Position numbers and translations under genes: made by a program
Notes under the pieces: model-generated
Told to the model about the DNA's origin: nothing
The model's database searches: none
Seen by the model: only the letters and a program-made list of their open reading frames with translations
Shown here: positions 28,401-64,000 of the stretch, piece after piece
Layout of the letters: the number at the start of each line of letters is the position of its first letter
Numbering within the stretch: position 1 is the first letter of the stretch
Assembly: GCA_935421135.1 (NCBI GenBank)
Contig: OW285188.1
Location: forward strand, 19,197,233-19,261,232
Source: Bugulina stolonifera
Taxonomy: Eukaryota; Bryozoa; Gymnolaemata; Cheilostomatida; Bugulidae
DNA length: 64,000 nt
Direction of reading: 5' to 3'

Positions 28401-30662
28401 ATTATGTTATAAGATACTGTGTTGAAAGCAAGTTTTTCTTCCAGAGATATATGAGGTTTTTAATATTATGTTAGTCAACAAATCTATGAATCACATTCAC
28501 ATATACTATTAGATATCTCTAAATTATAATGTATAATATTATGATAGTCTAATATTACACAAGGTAAGAGAGACAAAGGAATGTAGCTAATAGCATTTAT
28601 TTTGAAAGGACAAAATCATGCAACACACAATCAGTATATGAAGGAGTTATTCTCTCTTCATGATACAATCATTCCTAGAATACTAAATACTGATTGGCCA
28701 ATTCAAGCTAGCAATAGTTTCAGCAACTACATGTATATGTTGTAAGAAGTGAGGATTGCTTGAAAATTTTAAGTAATAATAATATCATTTGTCCATACTT
28801 GCTTGATTGAATAGTAACAGCACACCAAATAAAATGGCCACAAAATTATGCCAAACCAAACAAATAAATTATCATATATATGTAGCACCATGCAAAATTG
28901 AGCTAATAAGAAATCCCAAGTTATGAAATATTAAACAAAAGCTATTAATAGGAGGATTGGTTAACACAGGAGAGAGAAGTGAGGGGTTGGTATAGAAGGA
29001 CATTCAAACCGCCATAACTACCAACCTTTGACTTGAAGATGTGCTGCCGTTATTGCATATCCTTCACAGTTCTCAGCCCGACATTGATAGAGACCAGCAT
29101 CCGATAATTTAATTACCTCAATATGCATTGACACTATTCCATCTGCGTGATTGTGGGAGAAGTGATATCGAGGATCATGGGTAATTTCTACATTATCTTT
29201 GAACCATCGTATATTAGGTGGTGGAAACCCAATTACCTGACATTCAAACTTCTTATTCGTGCCAACTAAGGCTTCTCTCACATCCATCTTACCCATTGTT
29301 TGACAAGTATAAGTCTTAATAATATATTCTTGATCGGAGCATACAGCCTCTTTTTCAGTGACTAAATCTGTAGTATCAGTCCCTTCGTCTTTGTTTTCTT
29401 TTGCTAAAGACTGAGCGCTGACTCTTTCTAGATATCCTGATCTACTTTGTTCTACAGACTGTAAATGGGTTGGTACAATTACCTCTTCGTCTACACTAGC
29501 AGTTGGTCCTATATTGTAAATATCATCATTATCAACAGGTTTAGTGTGGACAGACGACTCCTCTTGTTGTAGCTTAACGTTCTTCCAGTTTCTCTCTGCC
29601 GAGACAGGTGGTATATCAACAGATTCTCCACTGCTACTATCACTAGGGGAGTAGATAGAGTCCTCACAAGAGCTGCCGCTGGATATGCTGCTACTACTAC
29701 TTCGCTGCCTATAAGAAATATAAAGCAGGATTCTCAACCTCAGTACACATAGATTAGACTGGGCTATATATACATCTGTGTGTATTACTTCTTATATTAT
29801 TAGTTGTGGATGGGCATATAATAACTGCTAGTGATTATACAATATACACAAATTTTGTACAATGAGTCTTCCTTTTTCAGTGTAAGCTGCCTTGCTGTCT
29901 TATATAATCCATCAGGCTTTTCTAATTGCTTAATTACATAATGCAATTATAACACATGTAGGCCCTACAGTAAAATATATGTGGTATTTATCTACCCTTT
30001 TAGGACAAAATTAGCTTACACTACACAATTTTAAAAATCTACCTAATTTCTAATTTTTGCAATCTGTGCAAATTTGTTGACTGACGTTTCCATGAAAATT
30101 GCACTAATATAACTATTATGTTAATCATTGATAGCTTAATAATTATGTAAAATCCTGCAAATTCACAAAGTATTTTATGAACTATTCTGGTTAGCATTAG
30201 TTGACATTTACGCTTCTGCTAGAGCGGAATGTGGAACGGAGAGTCACACTGGAAACAAACTGGATTTACTTCAACAAGACAGCATACATGACATACCCAA
30301 CAGACATGTCTACAGGTATGAAAACAAAAGGGCTGGACACAAGACATAACTACATGTGTACGGTGAGTGTGAAAATGCAGTCAGATGTGACAAAGTGAGA
30401 GACAGTTACCTCAAATAATATAGAGAGTCATTTAATTATCAAAGGTGTTGAAAACAGAAAAAGAAAGCAGTTTGTAGAACCAACGCTAGGATGTTTGTGC
30501 ACTGCACTACCGTCTGTTAGCTGCATTACTACTACAGTCATGTACTTGATAAGCTACAACACACAAAGTATACAACCACAGTTAGTATCTTGAAGTAATA
30601 TGTCACCATACCTCCTGTCTCTGTTAGTTTGTAAGCAGAGTGCAAGCATTTCGTAGGTTGCT
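882..30662 (-). CDS. Gene B: obscurin/UNC-89-like SH3-RhoGEF-PH-Ig-FN3 protein
   Basis: This is a large modular guanine-nucleotide exchange factor. Exons, high to low: (30612-30662 doubtful), 29026-29708, 26156-26324, 24191-24339, 23695-23803, 23213-23301, 21336-21607, 20958-21161, 18756-18887, 18395-18546, 17883-18105, 17526-17582, 16326-16418, 15511-15675, 14985-15131, 14362-14527, 13853-13996, 13297-13401, 12207-12314, 11253-11456, 10915-11028, 10460-10588, 9904-10051, 7991-8166, 6061-7243, 5638-5689, 4344-5360, 3989-4043, 3608-3779, 3152-3339, 2372-2627, 1652-1773, 882-1444. All junctions agree in phase, giving 2,515 codons including the stop from 29708 on. Domains: Ig, Ig, SH3, SH3, DH, PH, Ig, Ig, repeat exons, FN3, FN3. 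SH3-DH-PH-Ig-Ig is the core of obscurin/UNC-89, which activates Rho-family GTPases at contractile structures. No kinase follows. The start codon is not settled. Confidence 0.85.
1652..1773 (-). CDS. Gene B, basic linker exon
   Basis: This 122-nt exon goes from phase 2 to 1. The acceptor ATTACAG just before 1773 is the only one that keeps the frame (a nearer ACCAG does not). It reads S-S-Y-K-D-H-P-M-Y-Q-E-V-D-G-Y-I-S-N and L-Q-P-R-R-R-F-G-S-V-D-R-L. R-R-R-F-G-S is a possible basophilic kinase site. Confidence 0.65.
2006..2288. mobile_element. 283-bp MITE with TAA target duplication
   Basis: Terminal inverted repeats of about 30 bp: AGGTGCAAACACACGGGAGC at the left end and its near-perfect reverse complement at the right end. 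Flanking TAA at 2003-2005 and 2289-2291 is a 3-bp target duplication, as made by PIF/Harbinger-type elements. It is GC-richer than its surroundings and has no transposase. It sits in the gene B intron between 1773 and 2372. The 65-codon + frame inside it is not a gene. Confidence 0.8.
2372..2627 (-). CDS. Gene B, Ser/Thr-rich linker exon
   Basis: This 256-nt exon goes from phase 1 to 2, with acceptor TATAATAG and donor GTGAGTAG. It begins N-R-I-S-P-V-R-S-P-T-T-P-T-R-H-S-V and is rich in Ser, Thr, Asn and basic residues. It contains several S-P and T-P sites and no domain. Confidence 0.65.
3152..3779 (-). CDS. Gene B, first FN3 domain (2 exons)
   Basis: Exon 3608-3779 gives P-L-S-P-I-L-G-K-P-V-A-N-R and F-I-L-S-W-E-V-P-D-Y-F and L-T-Y-H-V-E-S-C-E. 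Exon 3152-3339 gives M-R-Y-R-I-I-V-Q-N-G-A-G-E-E-S-P-P-S, then a linker with L-L-S-K-L-E-K-K-Y-M. Trp and Tyr core positions of FN3 are present. The junction phase is 2. Confidence 0.8.
3989..4043 (-). CDS. Gene B, short linker exon
   Basis: This 55-nt exon goes from phase 0 to 1, with acceptor ATTTCAG and donor GTGAGC. It reads E-P-T-D-R-E-R-D-V-R-A-K-D-S-S-A-I-S. It connects the repeat exon to the first FN3. Confidence 0.6.
4344..5360 (-). CDS. Gene B, exon with fourteen 11-residue repeats
   Basis: This 1,017-nt exon is phase 0 at both ends; the donor GTGCCT is weak but phase-required. It begins V-S-M-D-L-V-S-E-N-N-S-V-E-Q-G-K-L, then has fourteen repeats of E-V-D-S-A-R-P-V-I-P-D, then a Ser/Gln/Asp-rich tail ending L-L-Q-A-E-L-K. 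The repeats keep an alternating acidic/basic/proline pattern that suggests an extended or elastic linker, loosely like PEVK-type springs (inference). No domain recognised. Confidence 0.8.
4797..5258 (-). repeat. 33-bp coding minisatellite, 14 copies
   Basis: The unit encodes E-V-D-S-A-R-P-V-I-P-D. Inner copies are nearly identical in DNA; both ends carry diverged copies (D-T-A-R-P-I-I-P-D at the N-side; S-T-R, I-S-D and I-S-G variants at the C-side). Length polymorphism between individuals is likely. Confidence 0.95.
5638..5689 (-). CDS. Gene B, short linker exon
   Basis: This 52-nt exon goes from phase 2 to 0, with acceptor GTTTCAG and donor GTAAAATT. It reads D-G-K-L-A-E-E-N-N-N-M-P-W-T-A-I-K. 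Phase ties it to both large repeat exons. Confidence 0.6.
6061..7243 (-). CDS. Gene B, large exon with R-R-P-S-V repeats
   Basis: This 1,183-nt exon has acceptor TTCTCAG and donor GTAGGCAG after Q-Q-R (an earlier GTAC site fails on phase). It starts with a Lys/Pro-rich basic stretch (R-H-P-K-P-K-A-K-S-K-P-E-D) and is otherwise acidic. Five repeats of 39-41 residues begin R-R-P-S-V-T-(V/I/T)-E and contain E-E-Q-V; R-R-P-S lies at 7071-7082, 6948-6959, 6831-6842, 6711-6722 and 6588-6599. R-R-x-S is the protein kinase A consensus, so multi-site phosphorylation is a reasonable inference. The last third is a non-repetitive acidic region. No globular domain. Confidence 0.85.
6520..7082 (-). repeat. 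Five coding repeats of 117-123 bp (R-R-P-S-V units)
   Basis: Spacings between R-R-P-S codons are 123, 117, 120 and 123 bp. The first half of each unit (RRPSVT...EEQVAVG) is strongly conserved and the acidic second half varies, which suggests selection on the phosphosite part. Confidence 0.85.
7991..10051 (-). CDS. Gene B, Ig domain split by the tRNA-array intron (2 exons)
   Basis: Exon 9904-10051 gives K-P-K-F-V-K-H-L-T-S-D-V-A-E, S-S-I-R-L-D-C-K-I-S and P-E-P-E-I-K-W. Exon 7991-8166 gives L-H-N-Y-K-A-L-P-S-R, D-D-E-S-Y-T-L-I-V and L-D-A-G-E-Y-A-V-V-A-S-N-K-H-G-E. The junction is TG|G (phase 2), inside the core tryptophan codon. The 1.7-kb intron between the halves holds the tRNA-Asp array on the other strand. 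Confidence 0.85.
8414..8508 (+). pseudogene. tRNA-Asp array copy 1 (with 10-nt insertion)
   Basis: Same layout as the intact copies but with 10 extra bases (a local repeat of the T-arm/acceptor border) between the T stem and 3' acceptor strand, and a C-to-T change before the T arm. Distance to copy 2 is 177 bp, that is 167 plus 10. Probably not functional. Confidence 0.75.
8591..8675 (+). tRNA. tRNA-Asp(GTC), copy 2, intact, 13-nt intron
   Basis: Acceptor TCCGTGA/TCACGGA, D arm GTATAGTGGTAAGTAT, anticodon GTC at 8624-8626, intron 8628-8640 (TTGAAAAGCAGTT) after base 37, anticodon stem CCCGC/GCGGG, T arm CGGGGTTCGATTCCCCG, discriminator G. The intron's GCAG can pair with CUGU of the anticodon loop, as in known nuclear tRNA introns. 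A T5 run follows at about 8682. Confidence 0.9.
8758..8842 (+). tRNA. tRNA-Asp(GTC), copy 3
   Basis: Identical to copy 2 except A for G at the outer T-stem base (CCCCA), leaving one C-A mismatch. Possibly functional. Confidence 0.75.
8925..9009 (+). tRNA. tRNA-Asp(GTC), copy 4, intact
   Basis: Same sequence as copy 2 across all stems, with the 13-nt intron. Followed by the T5 run. Confidence 0.9.
9092..9176 (+). tRNA. tRNA-Asp(GTC), copy 5, degenerating
   Basis: Carries TCCATGA in the acceptor (A-C mismatch), GGC in the D loop, and TTTGATT in place of TTCGATT in the T loop. The last change hits the B box and the conserved C56, so this copy is probably a pseudogene. Confidence 0.6.
9259..9343 (+). 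tRNA. tRNA-Asp(GTC), copy 6, intact
   Basis: Same as copies 2 and 4, with the 13-nt intron and T5 terminator. Confidence 0.9.
9426..9510 (+). tRNA. tRNA-Asp(GTC), copy 7
   Basis: One acceptor mismatch (TCCATGA against TCACGGA) and one intron change (TTAAAAAGCAGTT); the remainder is intact. The downstream flank already diverges from the 167-bp unit. Confidence 0.7.
9592..9611 (+). pseudogene. tRNA-Asp array copy 8 (5' stub)
   Basis: Only TCCGTGATAGTATAGTGGTG (acceptor 5' strand and A box) remains before unrelated sequence. It starts 166 bp after copy 7, so it marks the broken end of the array. Confidence 0.8.
10460..11456 (-). CDS. Gene B, Ig domain after the GEF module (3 exons)
   Basis: Exons 11253-11456, 10915-11028 and 10460-10588. 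The first has a Thr/Ser/Tyr/Ala leader (D-A-Y-M-T-A-S-T-D-I-S-T-S-Y-Y), a Lys/Glu-rich stretch and P-V-I-L-K-P-Q-F-S-T-A-L-L. The second has S-V-K-L-S-V-I-V-G-G-D-P-K-P-T-I-K-W-Y-K (Val where the B-strand Cys should be). The third has W-D-S-A-G-R-Y-K-V-V-A-T-N-S-H-G-K-E-E, again without the F-strand Cys, so the fold lacks the disulphide pair, as is common for intracellular Ig domains. Confidence 0.8.
12207..12314 (-). CDS. Gene B, duplicated exon copy 2
   Basis: This 108-nt exon has phase 1 at both ends, about 1 kb from its sister copy. It reads K-L-M-N-T-H-Y-E-A-E-T-A-A-F-N-K-Q-S-M-F and then V-H-A-D-C-S-T-T-V-M-N-M-A-V-A. The first 24 residues match copy 1 closely; the ends differ. Confidence 0.7.
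13297..13401 (-). CDS. Gene B, duplicated exon copy 1
   Basis: This 105-nt exon has phase 1 at both ends. It reads Q-L-V-N-T-R-Y-E-A-D-T-A-A-Y-N-Q-Q-T-I-F and then V-H-F-D-S-S-V-S-N-Q-I-L-D-A. It is clearly paralogous to the exon at 12207-12314: same length within one codon and same phases. Because both are phase-symmetric, both can be used, either skipped, or one chosen. No known domain. Confidence 0.7.
13853..13996 (-). CDS. Gene B, post-PH linker exon
   Basis: This 144-nt exon has phase 1 at both ends. It reads I-T-D-F-K-L-N-Q-N-E-Y-N-D-L-V-K-R-R-L-S and then a Lys/Ser/Gln-rich stretch (S-P-V-L-K-K-A-Q-S-P-N-Q-K). K-R-R-L-S is a good basophilic kinase consensus. No domain is recognised. 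Confidence 0.7.
14362..15131 (-). CDS. Gene B, PH domain (2 exons)
   Basis: Exon 14985-15131 gives D-T-V-T-V-W-D-N-E-P-A-E-G-K-D and Q-R-H-M-F-L-F-P-S-N-L-V-M-T-K. Exon 14362-14527 gives F-E-L-F-Y-L-P-D-G-G and ends N-E-Y-S-K-D-A-W-L-R-D-I-A-D-A-M, with the invariant C-terminal helix Trp. It follows the DH domain directly, as nearly always in Dbl-family exchange factors, where it helps target membranes and tunes exchange activity. Confidence 0.9.
14791..14974. repeat. 46-bp minisatellite, 4 copies
   Basis: Unit starts GAGATCACATGACCACGAGG; copies at 14791, 14837, 14883 and 14929, nearly identical. It ends 10 bp from the splice donor of the first PH exon. Confidence 0.95.
15511..18105 (-). 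CDS. Gene B, RhoGEF (DH) domain (4 exons)
   Basis: Exons 17883-18105, 17526-17582, 16326-16418 and 15511-15675. The start R-Y-A-L-G-E-L-V-E-A-E-R-D-Y-I-N-D-L is the conserved first DH helix (E-x-x-Y-x-x-x-L). F-H-K-D-L-F-L-P-E-L follows, then F-E-S-Y-K-D-Y-C, then the diagnostic K-P-I-S-Q-L-K-R-Y-E-S-L-L-K (family: K-P-x-Q-R-x-x-R-Y-x-x-L-L-K). The last exon D-F-I-R-Y-T-T-R-A-G-E-D is the final helix. The stretch between Y-C and K-P-I is somewhat short. Catalyses GDP/GTP exchange on a Rho-family GTPase; the target cannot be told from sequence. An intron contains a 0.5-kb minisatellite. Confidence 0.9.
16065..16120. repeat. Perfect 26-bp inverted repeat (hairpin, 4-nt loop)
   Basis: Left arm 16065-16090, loop CAAA, right arm 16095-16120, no mismatch. 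Located in the DH intron. Related but imperfect hairpins sharing GTTATC...GATAAC occur at 11523-11554, 35781-35822 and 48449-48493. Confidence 0.95.
17015..17518. repeat. 11-bp minisatellite, about 45 copies
   Basis: Unit ACACAGTAGAT with ACGCAGT/ATGCACAGT variants, in an intron of the DH domain and directly next to the exon donor at 17525. Because 11 is not a multiple of 3, the same Cys/Tyr/Leu peptide pattern is open in all three minus frames; these are not genes. Confidence 0.95.
17698..17706 (-). CDS. Candidate 9-nt microexon in the DH domain
   Basis: CATGCAG|TATGCAGAG|GTATGT fits acceptor and donor consensus and would add Y-A-E in phase 0 between F-M-K-W and Q-E-W-F. Without it the spacing of the DH helix fits the family better, so inclusion may be optional, or the site may be chance. 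Confidence 0.2.
18098..18290. repeat. About 53-bp tandem repeat copying a splice acceptor
   Basis: Four copies, the last diverged, of GTGCATACCTGGCACGTCAT plus spacer. The first copy contains the acceptor and first bases of DH exon 17883-18105; the others repeat that acceptor inside the intron. Confidence 0.85.
18395..18887 (-). CDS. Gene B, second SH3 domain (2 exons)
   Basis: Exon 18756-18887 gives V-F-V-A-V-A-D-Y-E-S-P-E-L-K-V-Y-E-G and F-L-E-V-L-D-Q-T-N-P-H-M-W-L-V-K. Exon 18395-18546 gives R-V-G-W-M-P-A-S-Y-L-E-Q-K and a basic linker ending A-K-V-K-R-R that runs into the DH domain. ALYDY-like, Trp and P-x-x-Y positions are all present. It stands directly before the RhoGEF domain, the obscurin arrangement. 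Confidence 0.9.
18888..20957. other. Gene B intron between the two SH3 domains, 2.1 kb
   Basis: AT-rich, no exon or RNA gene seen. Confidence 0.5.
20958..21607 (-). CDS. Gene B, first SH3 domain (2 exons)
   Basis: Exon 21336-21607 carries an acidic leader and then Y-V-I-R-D-F-Y-E-P-S-K-T-L-N-F-S-Y-G-D, V-V-E-V-L-D and D-D-K-W-L-V-R. Exon 20958-21161 completes it with V-A-Y-M-P-R-S-Y-L-A-Q (the usual G-x-x-P-x-x-Y-L end) and adds a Ser/Lys-rich linker (S-K-Q-K-K-S-S-M-R-K-S-T-S-S-I-R-R-S). SH3 domains bind Pro-rich ligands; partners are unknown. Confidence 0.85.
21608..23212. other. Gene B intron, 1.6 kb
   Basis: No exon, RNA gene or clear repeat seen. Confidence 0.5.
23213..24339 (-). CDS. 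Gene B, Ig domain before SH3 (3 exons, one GC-AG intron)
   Basis: Exons 24191-24339, 23695-23803 and 23213-23301 give S-A-P-K-F-L-E-K-P-E-T-L-V-C, then V-V-T-W-F-R-D-G-K-L-L-K-S, then L-D-S-G-E-Y-T-C-T-A-T-N-S-Q-G. Signature residues of an I-set Ig are all present. The donor after 23695 is GCAAGT, not GT; the reading frame requires this site, so this is a GC-AG intron. The segment between the first Cys and the Trp is longer than usual. Confidence 0.8.
23352..23580. repeat. Direct repeat, two copies 150 bp apart
   Basis: ATGGCAATGTCAGGCAGCCC...GATCACACTA near 23357 recurs near 23509 with a few changes. Intron of a gene B Ig domain. Confidence 0.7.
24340..26155. other. Gene B intron, 1.8 kb
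   Basis: AT-rich. A less AT-rich patch near 25.0-25.4 kb (CACACGCTGTGAGACCTTTC; GTTGTCCGCCCTTCCATTGC) carries short frames on both strands without splice sites or a recognisable domain; an internal promoter is possible but unsupported. Confidence 0.4.
26156..26324 (-). CDS. Gene B, basic/Ser linker exon
   Basis: This 169-nt exon goes from phase 1 to phase 2, with acceptor TTTGACAG and donor GTAAGC. It reads A-H-K-A-N-L-K-S-K-T-S-H-M-E-S-V-K and later S-S-R-R-R-P-L-V-M-T-P-S-M-E-E. The S-R-R-R-P stretch resembles a basophilic kinase target. No domain is recognised. Confidence 0.6.
26325..29025. other. Large gene B intron, 2.7 kb
   Basis: AT-rich, with short palindromes (ATGTACATGT) and the small repeat at 26.92 kb. 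I see no exon, RNA gene or mobile element. Confidence 0.5.
26923..26963. repeat. 15-bp tandem repeat, about 3 copies
   Basis: GTTTCACAACCACGA, GTTTCACAACCATGA and a partial third copy, in the large intron 26325-29025. Confidence 0.8.
29026..29708 (-). CDS. Gene B, Ser-rich leader plus complete single-exon Ig domain
   Basis: Acceptor TTCTTATAG; donor G|GTTGGT is weak but joins the next exon in phase 1 (a TAG at 29018-29020 would otherwise end the frame). It begins R-Q-R-S-S-S-S-S-I-S-S-G-S-S-C, then an acidic Ser-rich stretch, then an Ig: K-K-F-E-C-Q-V-I-G-F-P-P-P-N-I-R-W-F-K-D and L-S-D-A-G-L-Y-Q-C-R-A-E-N-C-E-G. Both core cysteines and the tryptophan are present. Unlike the other Ig domains here it is not interrupted by an intron. 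Confidence 0.75.
30612..30662 (-). CDS. Gene B, doubtful most-upstream exon
   Basis: These 51 nt lie between acceptor TTGATTCTAG and donor GTATGG, phase 2 at both ends. In the frame that joins exon 29708 they read T-Y-E-M-L-A-L-C-L-Q-T-N-R-D-R, containing an ATG with G at -3 that could be the start. Upstream exons or a promoter were not identified, so the N-terminus of gene B is open. Confidence 0.3.
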
Positions 30663-33244
30663 CTAGAATCAATATAAAATTAATTATGTCAAAATCCAGT
30701 TGTTGAAAAGTTTTACAAAAATGCACTGTTTGTTGTCCCAGATGTTACATTGTAAACTGTTAATTAAAATTTTGATCCAATAATCCACAATCTACAGCTG
30801 TTCATATAACGCTGTACTCCGTACAGAAAACATGTCCTAGTTCAGCGAATATATCTCCTCTCCTATATGTACCGTAAATCCAACTTCCAATGTTTTGCTG
30901 CTTTACATGTACAGAGATGATAATAATAGCCAGCAGTAGATGATTCTATTGTATCCAAAGATATGATACTGTGCTGCAGCAACGTCGTAAATCTCTAAAC
31001 TATTTTACAAGAACGTGATCGTTCACACTATAATCGTTATTTGAGTTGAAATGCTAATTAACGCAAAGAGAAGGAAAGATAGAGAGGTGGTGATGGCATT
31101 TATATTAGACATCAGTGGGTATATTCACTAATCAACAGGTATTTATAGGTATAGAGTGTATATACTATGTATCCCTAATGTGAGTAGAAAGGAAGAAGAT
31201 AGACATGTTCATGTACCTGTTTCTGAAAATACTTTCAACGATTCACGTAACATTATGATGGATGCAAACAGATGCTCCAATTGTTTAGAATACTGTTATG
31301 AGGATCAATTGCTCTCATAATGCTAAATTGGTTTATTGTTACTATAATACATGATATAATGTTGTAGAGAGTCAGTACCAGGGCCCTGCTATTCCAGGAA
31401 TAAGTGTTAAAGGTGCAGCAAATGTAGCCCAAGAGTAGCTACTGTAGGTAGGTGAGCAAATCTTTGCTCAAGACTATAGTTTCAAGACTAGAGACAAACC
31501 TATCCTCCCATTATTAGTCTGCCAGCAATGTCAATTAATTCATGTTCATTAAAACTCCCATCAAATCAGAGTTTTAAATTAATAATTTTACAACTATCTA
31601 TTATTTAATGTACCTTCAACTTCCTGTGTGTGTAGATTGCTTGACTACATACATGTACTAGTAATAATTATACAATGCACATTTGAAAATAAATGTATAA
31701 GATCTTTTTTATCAAGCATTCATCAGCACTGCTGTACACTTTTAAAATTATATATATTACTAAGATCTTACCTGTAGAATGGGTTTCATTCTGAGAAAAT
31801 GTAGCTGAAGACCAACTATACAGGAGTGCTTGTGTTTGCACTGTTTAAAGCAGTACTGTCAATTACACAATGTATACATAACATGGAGGTGAAACATCAG
31901 ATGTATAAGCCAGACCTGTACAAACAAAAGCTTAATCCCAGCTCACTGTATTTGGTAATACTTGTGCTGCTATATAGGTGAAGTGAAGCAAAGCCACCCG
32001 TTGGAAGACTAATGAACTGCGTACATGTACAACACTATTTACAATTTGCATTAGTAGATTTGCTGCCTCCCTCAGTGATGCAATGTACAATCTAGATAAT
32101 GTTATATGCTGCCCTGTTCTTGCTGTTATCAATGCTGACCCAGCTGGAGACTAAATACTGTTTAATAAACAGGACTATTCAGTTTATACAGCATCATTAT
32201 TATTAGACAATATAGCCACTGACCTGGGTAGTTAGCATTACGTAGCCTGTAATTATATTCATCAGGGTATACATACACATGTACTGATGTACATCAAAAA
32301 TAGGGACATAGGAGAGGGTTAGAGCAAGTATTTAGTACCAGTATAGTATTTAGCCCAAGATCCAAAACTCTTTCATTCCTAGCATTAAATAGTGAGGGTG
32401 CAAATATGGTCTAGTAATGTTGTGTTCTACATGTAACTGTTCTTTAGCAGTTTATTAGATGCCATGAATGACTATGAGATACTATCCATTGAAACACATA
32501 CAAAACTTCTGCCTTTATAATTATAGTTTGCAAAACTAAGCTTGAATAGCATTCACATGTAGCTCCAAAGCACATTATAGCATAAGAAGAGCTTTATATT
32601 GTATAAGCTGCCAGCTTGGTAGCTCAGCTTGTATATCCATAACAAGTAAAGATCCTCAGGTTGCAGAAGCTGCAGTAAGATTTCAAAGATTGTAGATTTT
32701 ACTATAAAAATACCACATTTGAGGTAAAAGTTGACCACAACAGTACTTTTCTCACCTGCTTTCACATAGAAAGATGTGATATGGAAATTGGCCCATTTCA
32801 TCTAGTCCTACCTCTCATGTAAAACCTCCATGGAGTAAAACTATAGCCTACTCTATGCATATGGGTACGATTGTTGAAATATCTGACACAGATACTAATT
32901 TGACATGATTTTGGTATAGTCAGAGTTCTTAAAAATTAATATCAATATTGTCCTGTCCCCTCCCAACTACAGAGACTGCAAGAAGTTTTGTAATGTTGGC
33001 ATGTTCCCTTAATTGTGTTTGGTGTACACTGAGAGAGCCAGCAACAAGTGCTGTCATATAGAGAGGTAAAATGTAGAGGCTCAGTGATATAGGGGAGTTG
33101 TCTTCTTATCCCAAACAAAAGAAGGTTCTAGTCAAGGACCCAACTTACATTACATGCACATTTATATTAGCAATAGAACCCATACATAATGTAATAAAAT
33201 ATTTCCCCCCTCAGTCCTAGAGCTTAGTCTAAATCTAAACTAAT

Positions 33245-33510
33245 AGCTTTTACAACTGTAGGTGTCTTCGCGACCTCTTGGACGGACCTGGGTCGCAAAT
33301 GAAAATCACAAGATGGCCGTCCGACCTAGGCCAGAAGGGCAATTTCACTTGGCTAGACGAAAGCATCCCTAGCTCATCGGCACACCTGAATTCTTTGCAC
33401 GAAAATGATAATTTTGCTTTTGGTCCTGGCCGGTGTGTTTGCGACTCTATGACGGATGCGTGCCGAAAAATATTTTCGCAAATCGGCCTGAGAGAAAACA
33501 AATCTCTATA
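33245..33510. other. GC/CpG-rich block of unknown nature
   Basis: About 265 bp are much richer in G, C and CpG than the flanks and open in one frame on each strand (77 codons on +, 95 on -). On the minus strand a strong polypyrimidine acceptor (TTTGTTTTCTCTCAG) opens it near 33490. An imperfect inverted pair based on GTCGCAAA / TTTGCGAC lies near 33292-33300 and 33438-33446. It may be a mobile-element fragment, a gene B promoter or leader exon, or a retained gene fragment. Confidence 0.4.
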
Positions 33511-33744
33511 ACTAGACAAACTTCTGCAATACAACACTAAGCAAGCTTCAAATCAGCACTAGGAGTTGTGTTCTCATGACTGGGTATACTAATAATAGCA
33601 CAAGTTGGCCTGTTATCACAACAACCTAATGAGCTCCATATTACATCCTGAGGCAAACATATACAAAATGTATTCAATAAATTACATGTACAGTAGGTAA
33701 TATGGCATGAAAAAGAGCAAATGCATTATATTATATCTATATAT

Positions 33745-33750
33745 TTTATT
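33745..33750 (-). terminator. Candidate poly(A) signal of gene A
   Basis: The minus strand reads AATAAA here, about 540 nt past the gene A stop codon. It is the first canonical signal I find downstream of the stop. Confidence 0.4.
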
Positions 33751-34290
33751 AGAATATTTTTACAGCAGTAATATATTGATAATAAGAGCACCACCTATAA
33801 AACATCCATACTCCTTTAGCAAAAATCAAAGTAATAGAAAATACATGTAAACATAGCGTCCTATTAAACAGCAACTTGTGGTATTTGGTCAATTGTGGAA
33901 CTGAAGAACTGAAGACTTAACAGCAACTAGTTGAGAACATGCTGACAACAACAAAAATTAATAATTATGCAGTTAATATAATTTTAGTACTCATCCTGGA
34001 ATGGGAGGAACCTGCATATTTTGATAAGTAGTTTTTCTTTTAAAAAGATCATTGCAATAAGGCTATAAATGAGAAGGGAACAGAAATTGTAACAAAATAA
34101 TATTAGTTATAATAATTATACATGTATATACGTAGTAATAGAACAATGCAATAATAATAAACATACATATAAATATTTCAGACTGCATATATCTTTTGAA
34201 TAAAAAGTCATTGCTATAGAAGAAGAATGCAATATTATAGATCGAACACTGGCAAAGTAGAGAACACTGTACATTACATATGTCAACGAT

Positions 34291-63940
<29,650 letters not shown>

Positions 63941-64000
63941 CTGGAAAAGGAGAGCAATATATATTATAACAATATTACTAACATGTCAAAACGAGGAATT

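Larger units (their letters stand above)
30663..34290. other. Intergenic stretch between genes A and B
   Basis: It holds the probable 3' UTR of gene A (to about 33.73 kb), an unusual GC-rich block at 33245-33510, and AT-rich sequence in which I see no exon with good splice sites or coding character. The promoter of gene B must lie here or in the first introns, but no TATA box or other element can be assigned with confidence. Confidence 0.5.

Overview
The window is eukaryotic genomic DNA from an animal. It is AT-rich, and its long introns are full of ATGTACATGT-type palindromes. It carries two large multi-exon genes of the titin / myosin light-chain kinase / obscurin superfamily, both on the minus strand, so genes read from high to low coordinates. 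The organism cannot be named from the sequence. A non-bilaterian or other marine invertebrate is plausible and a sponge is my best guess, at low confidence.

Gene A runs from beyond the right edge (last base seen in an exon: 63940) to a stop at 34291. I could chain 27 exons in one continuous reading frame of about 4,880 codons. Order from N to C: a 50-nt exon; one uninterrupted 9,741-nt exon (53522-63262) encoding a Ser/Thr/Glu-rich, probably disordered region with six copies of a T-P-R-E-F-Y-A-D-L-K motif; an Ig domain; an array of nine Ig fragments that stop after the first cysteine strand; three complete Ig domains; an FN3 domain; a complete MLCK-type protein kinase (37056-39466); a basic calmodulin-binding-like tail; and a C-terminal Ig domain. 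Ig-FN3-kinase-tail-Ig is the smooth-muscle MLCK layout.

Gene B (about 30.7 kb down to a stop at 882) lies about 3.6 kb downstream on the same strand. Thirty-two exons chain without a phase conflict, about 2,514 codons, plus one doubtful upstream exon. Order: Ser-rich leader, Ig, linker, Ig, SH3, SH3, RhoGEF (DH), PH, a duplicated pair of short exons, Ig, Ig, a large exon with five R-R-P-S-V repeats, an exon with fourteen 11-residue repeats, FN3, basic/Ser-rich linkers, FN3, Ser-rich tail. SH3-DH-PH-Ig-Ig is the obscurin/UNC-89 core. The two genes therefore hold the kinase and GEF halves of an obscurin-like system as separate neighbours, with the kinase half upstream.

Inside introns, on the opposite (+) strand, are a tandem array of about eight tRNA-Asp(GTC) units with a 167-bp period (8414-9611), each with a 13-nt intron-like insertion at the canonical 37/38 site, and a tRNA-Ser(GCT) (45654-45735). 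Two non-autonomous inverted-repeat transposons with target duplications were found (2006-2288, TAA; 45774-46251, TTAA). There are also several minisatellites and a small family of GTTATC...GATAAC hairpins.

Exon limits were set by hand from AG/GT sites and phase agreement; no transcript evidence was available.
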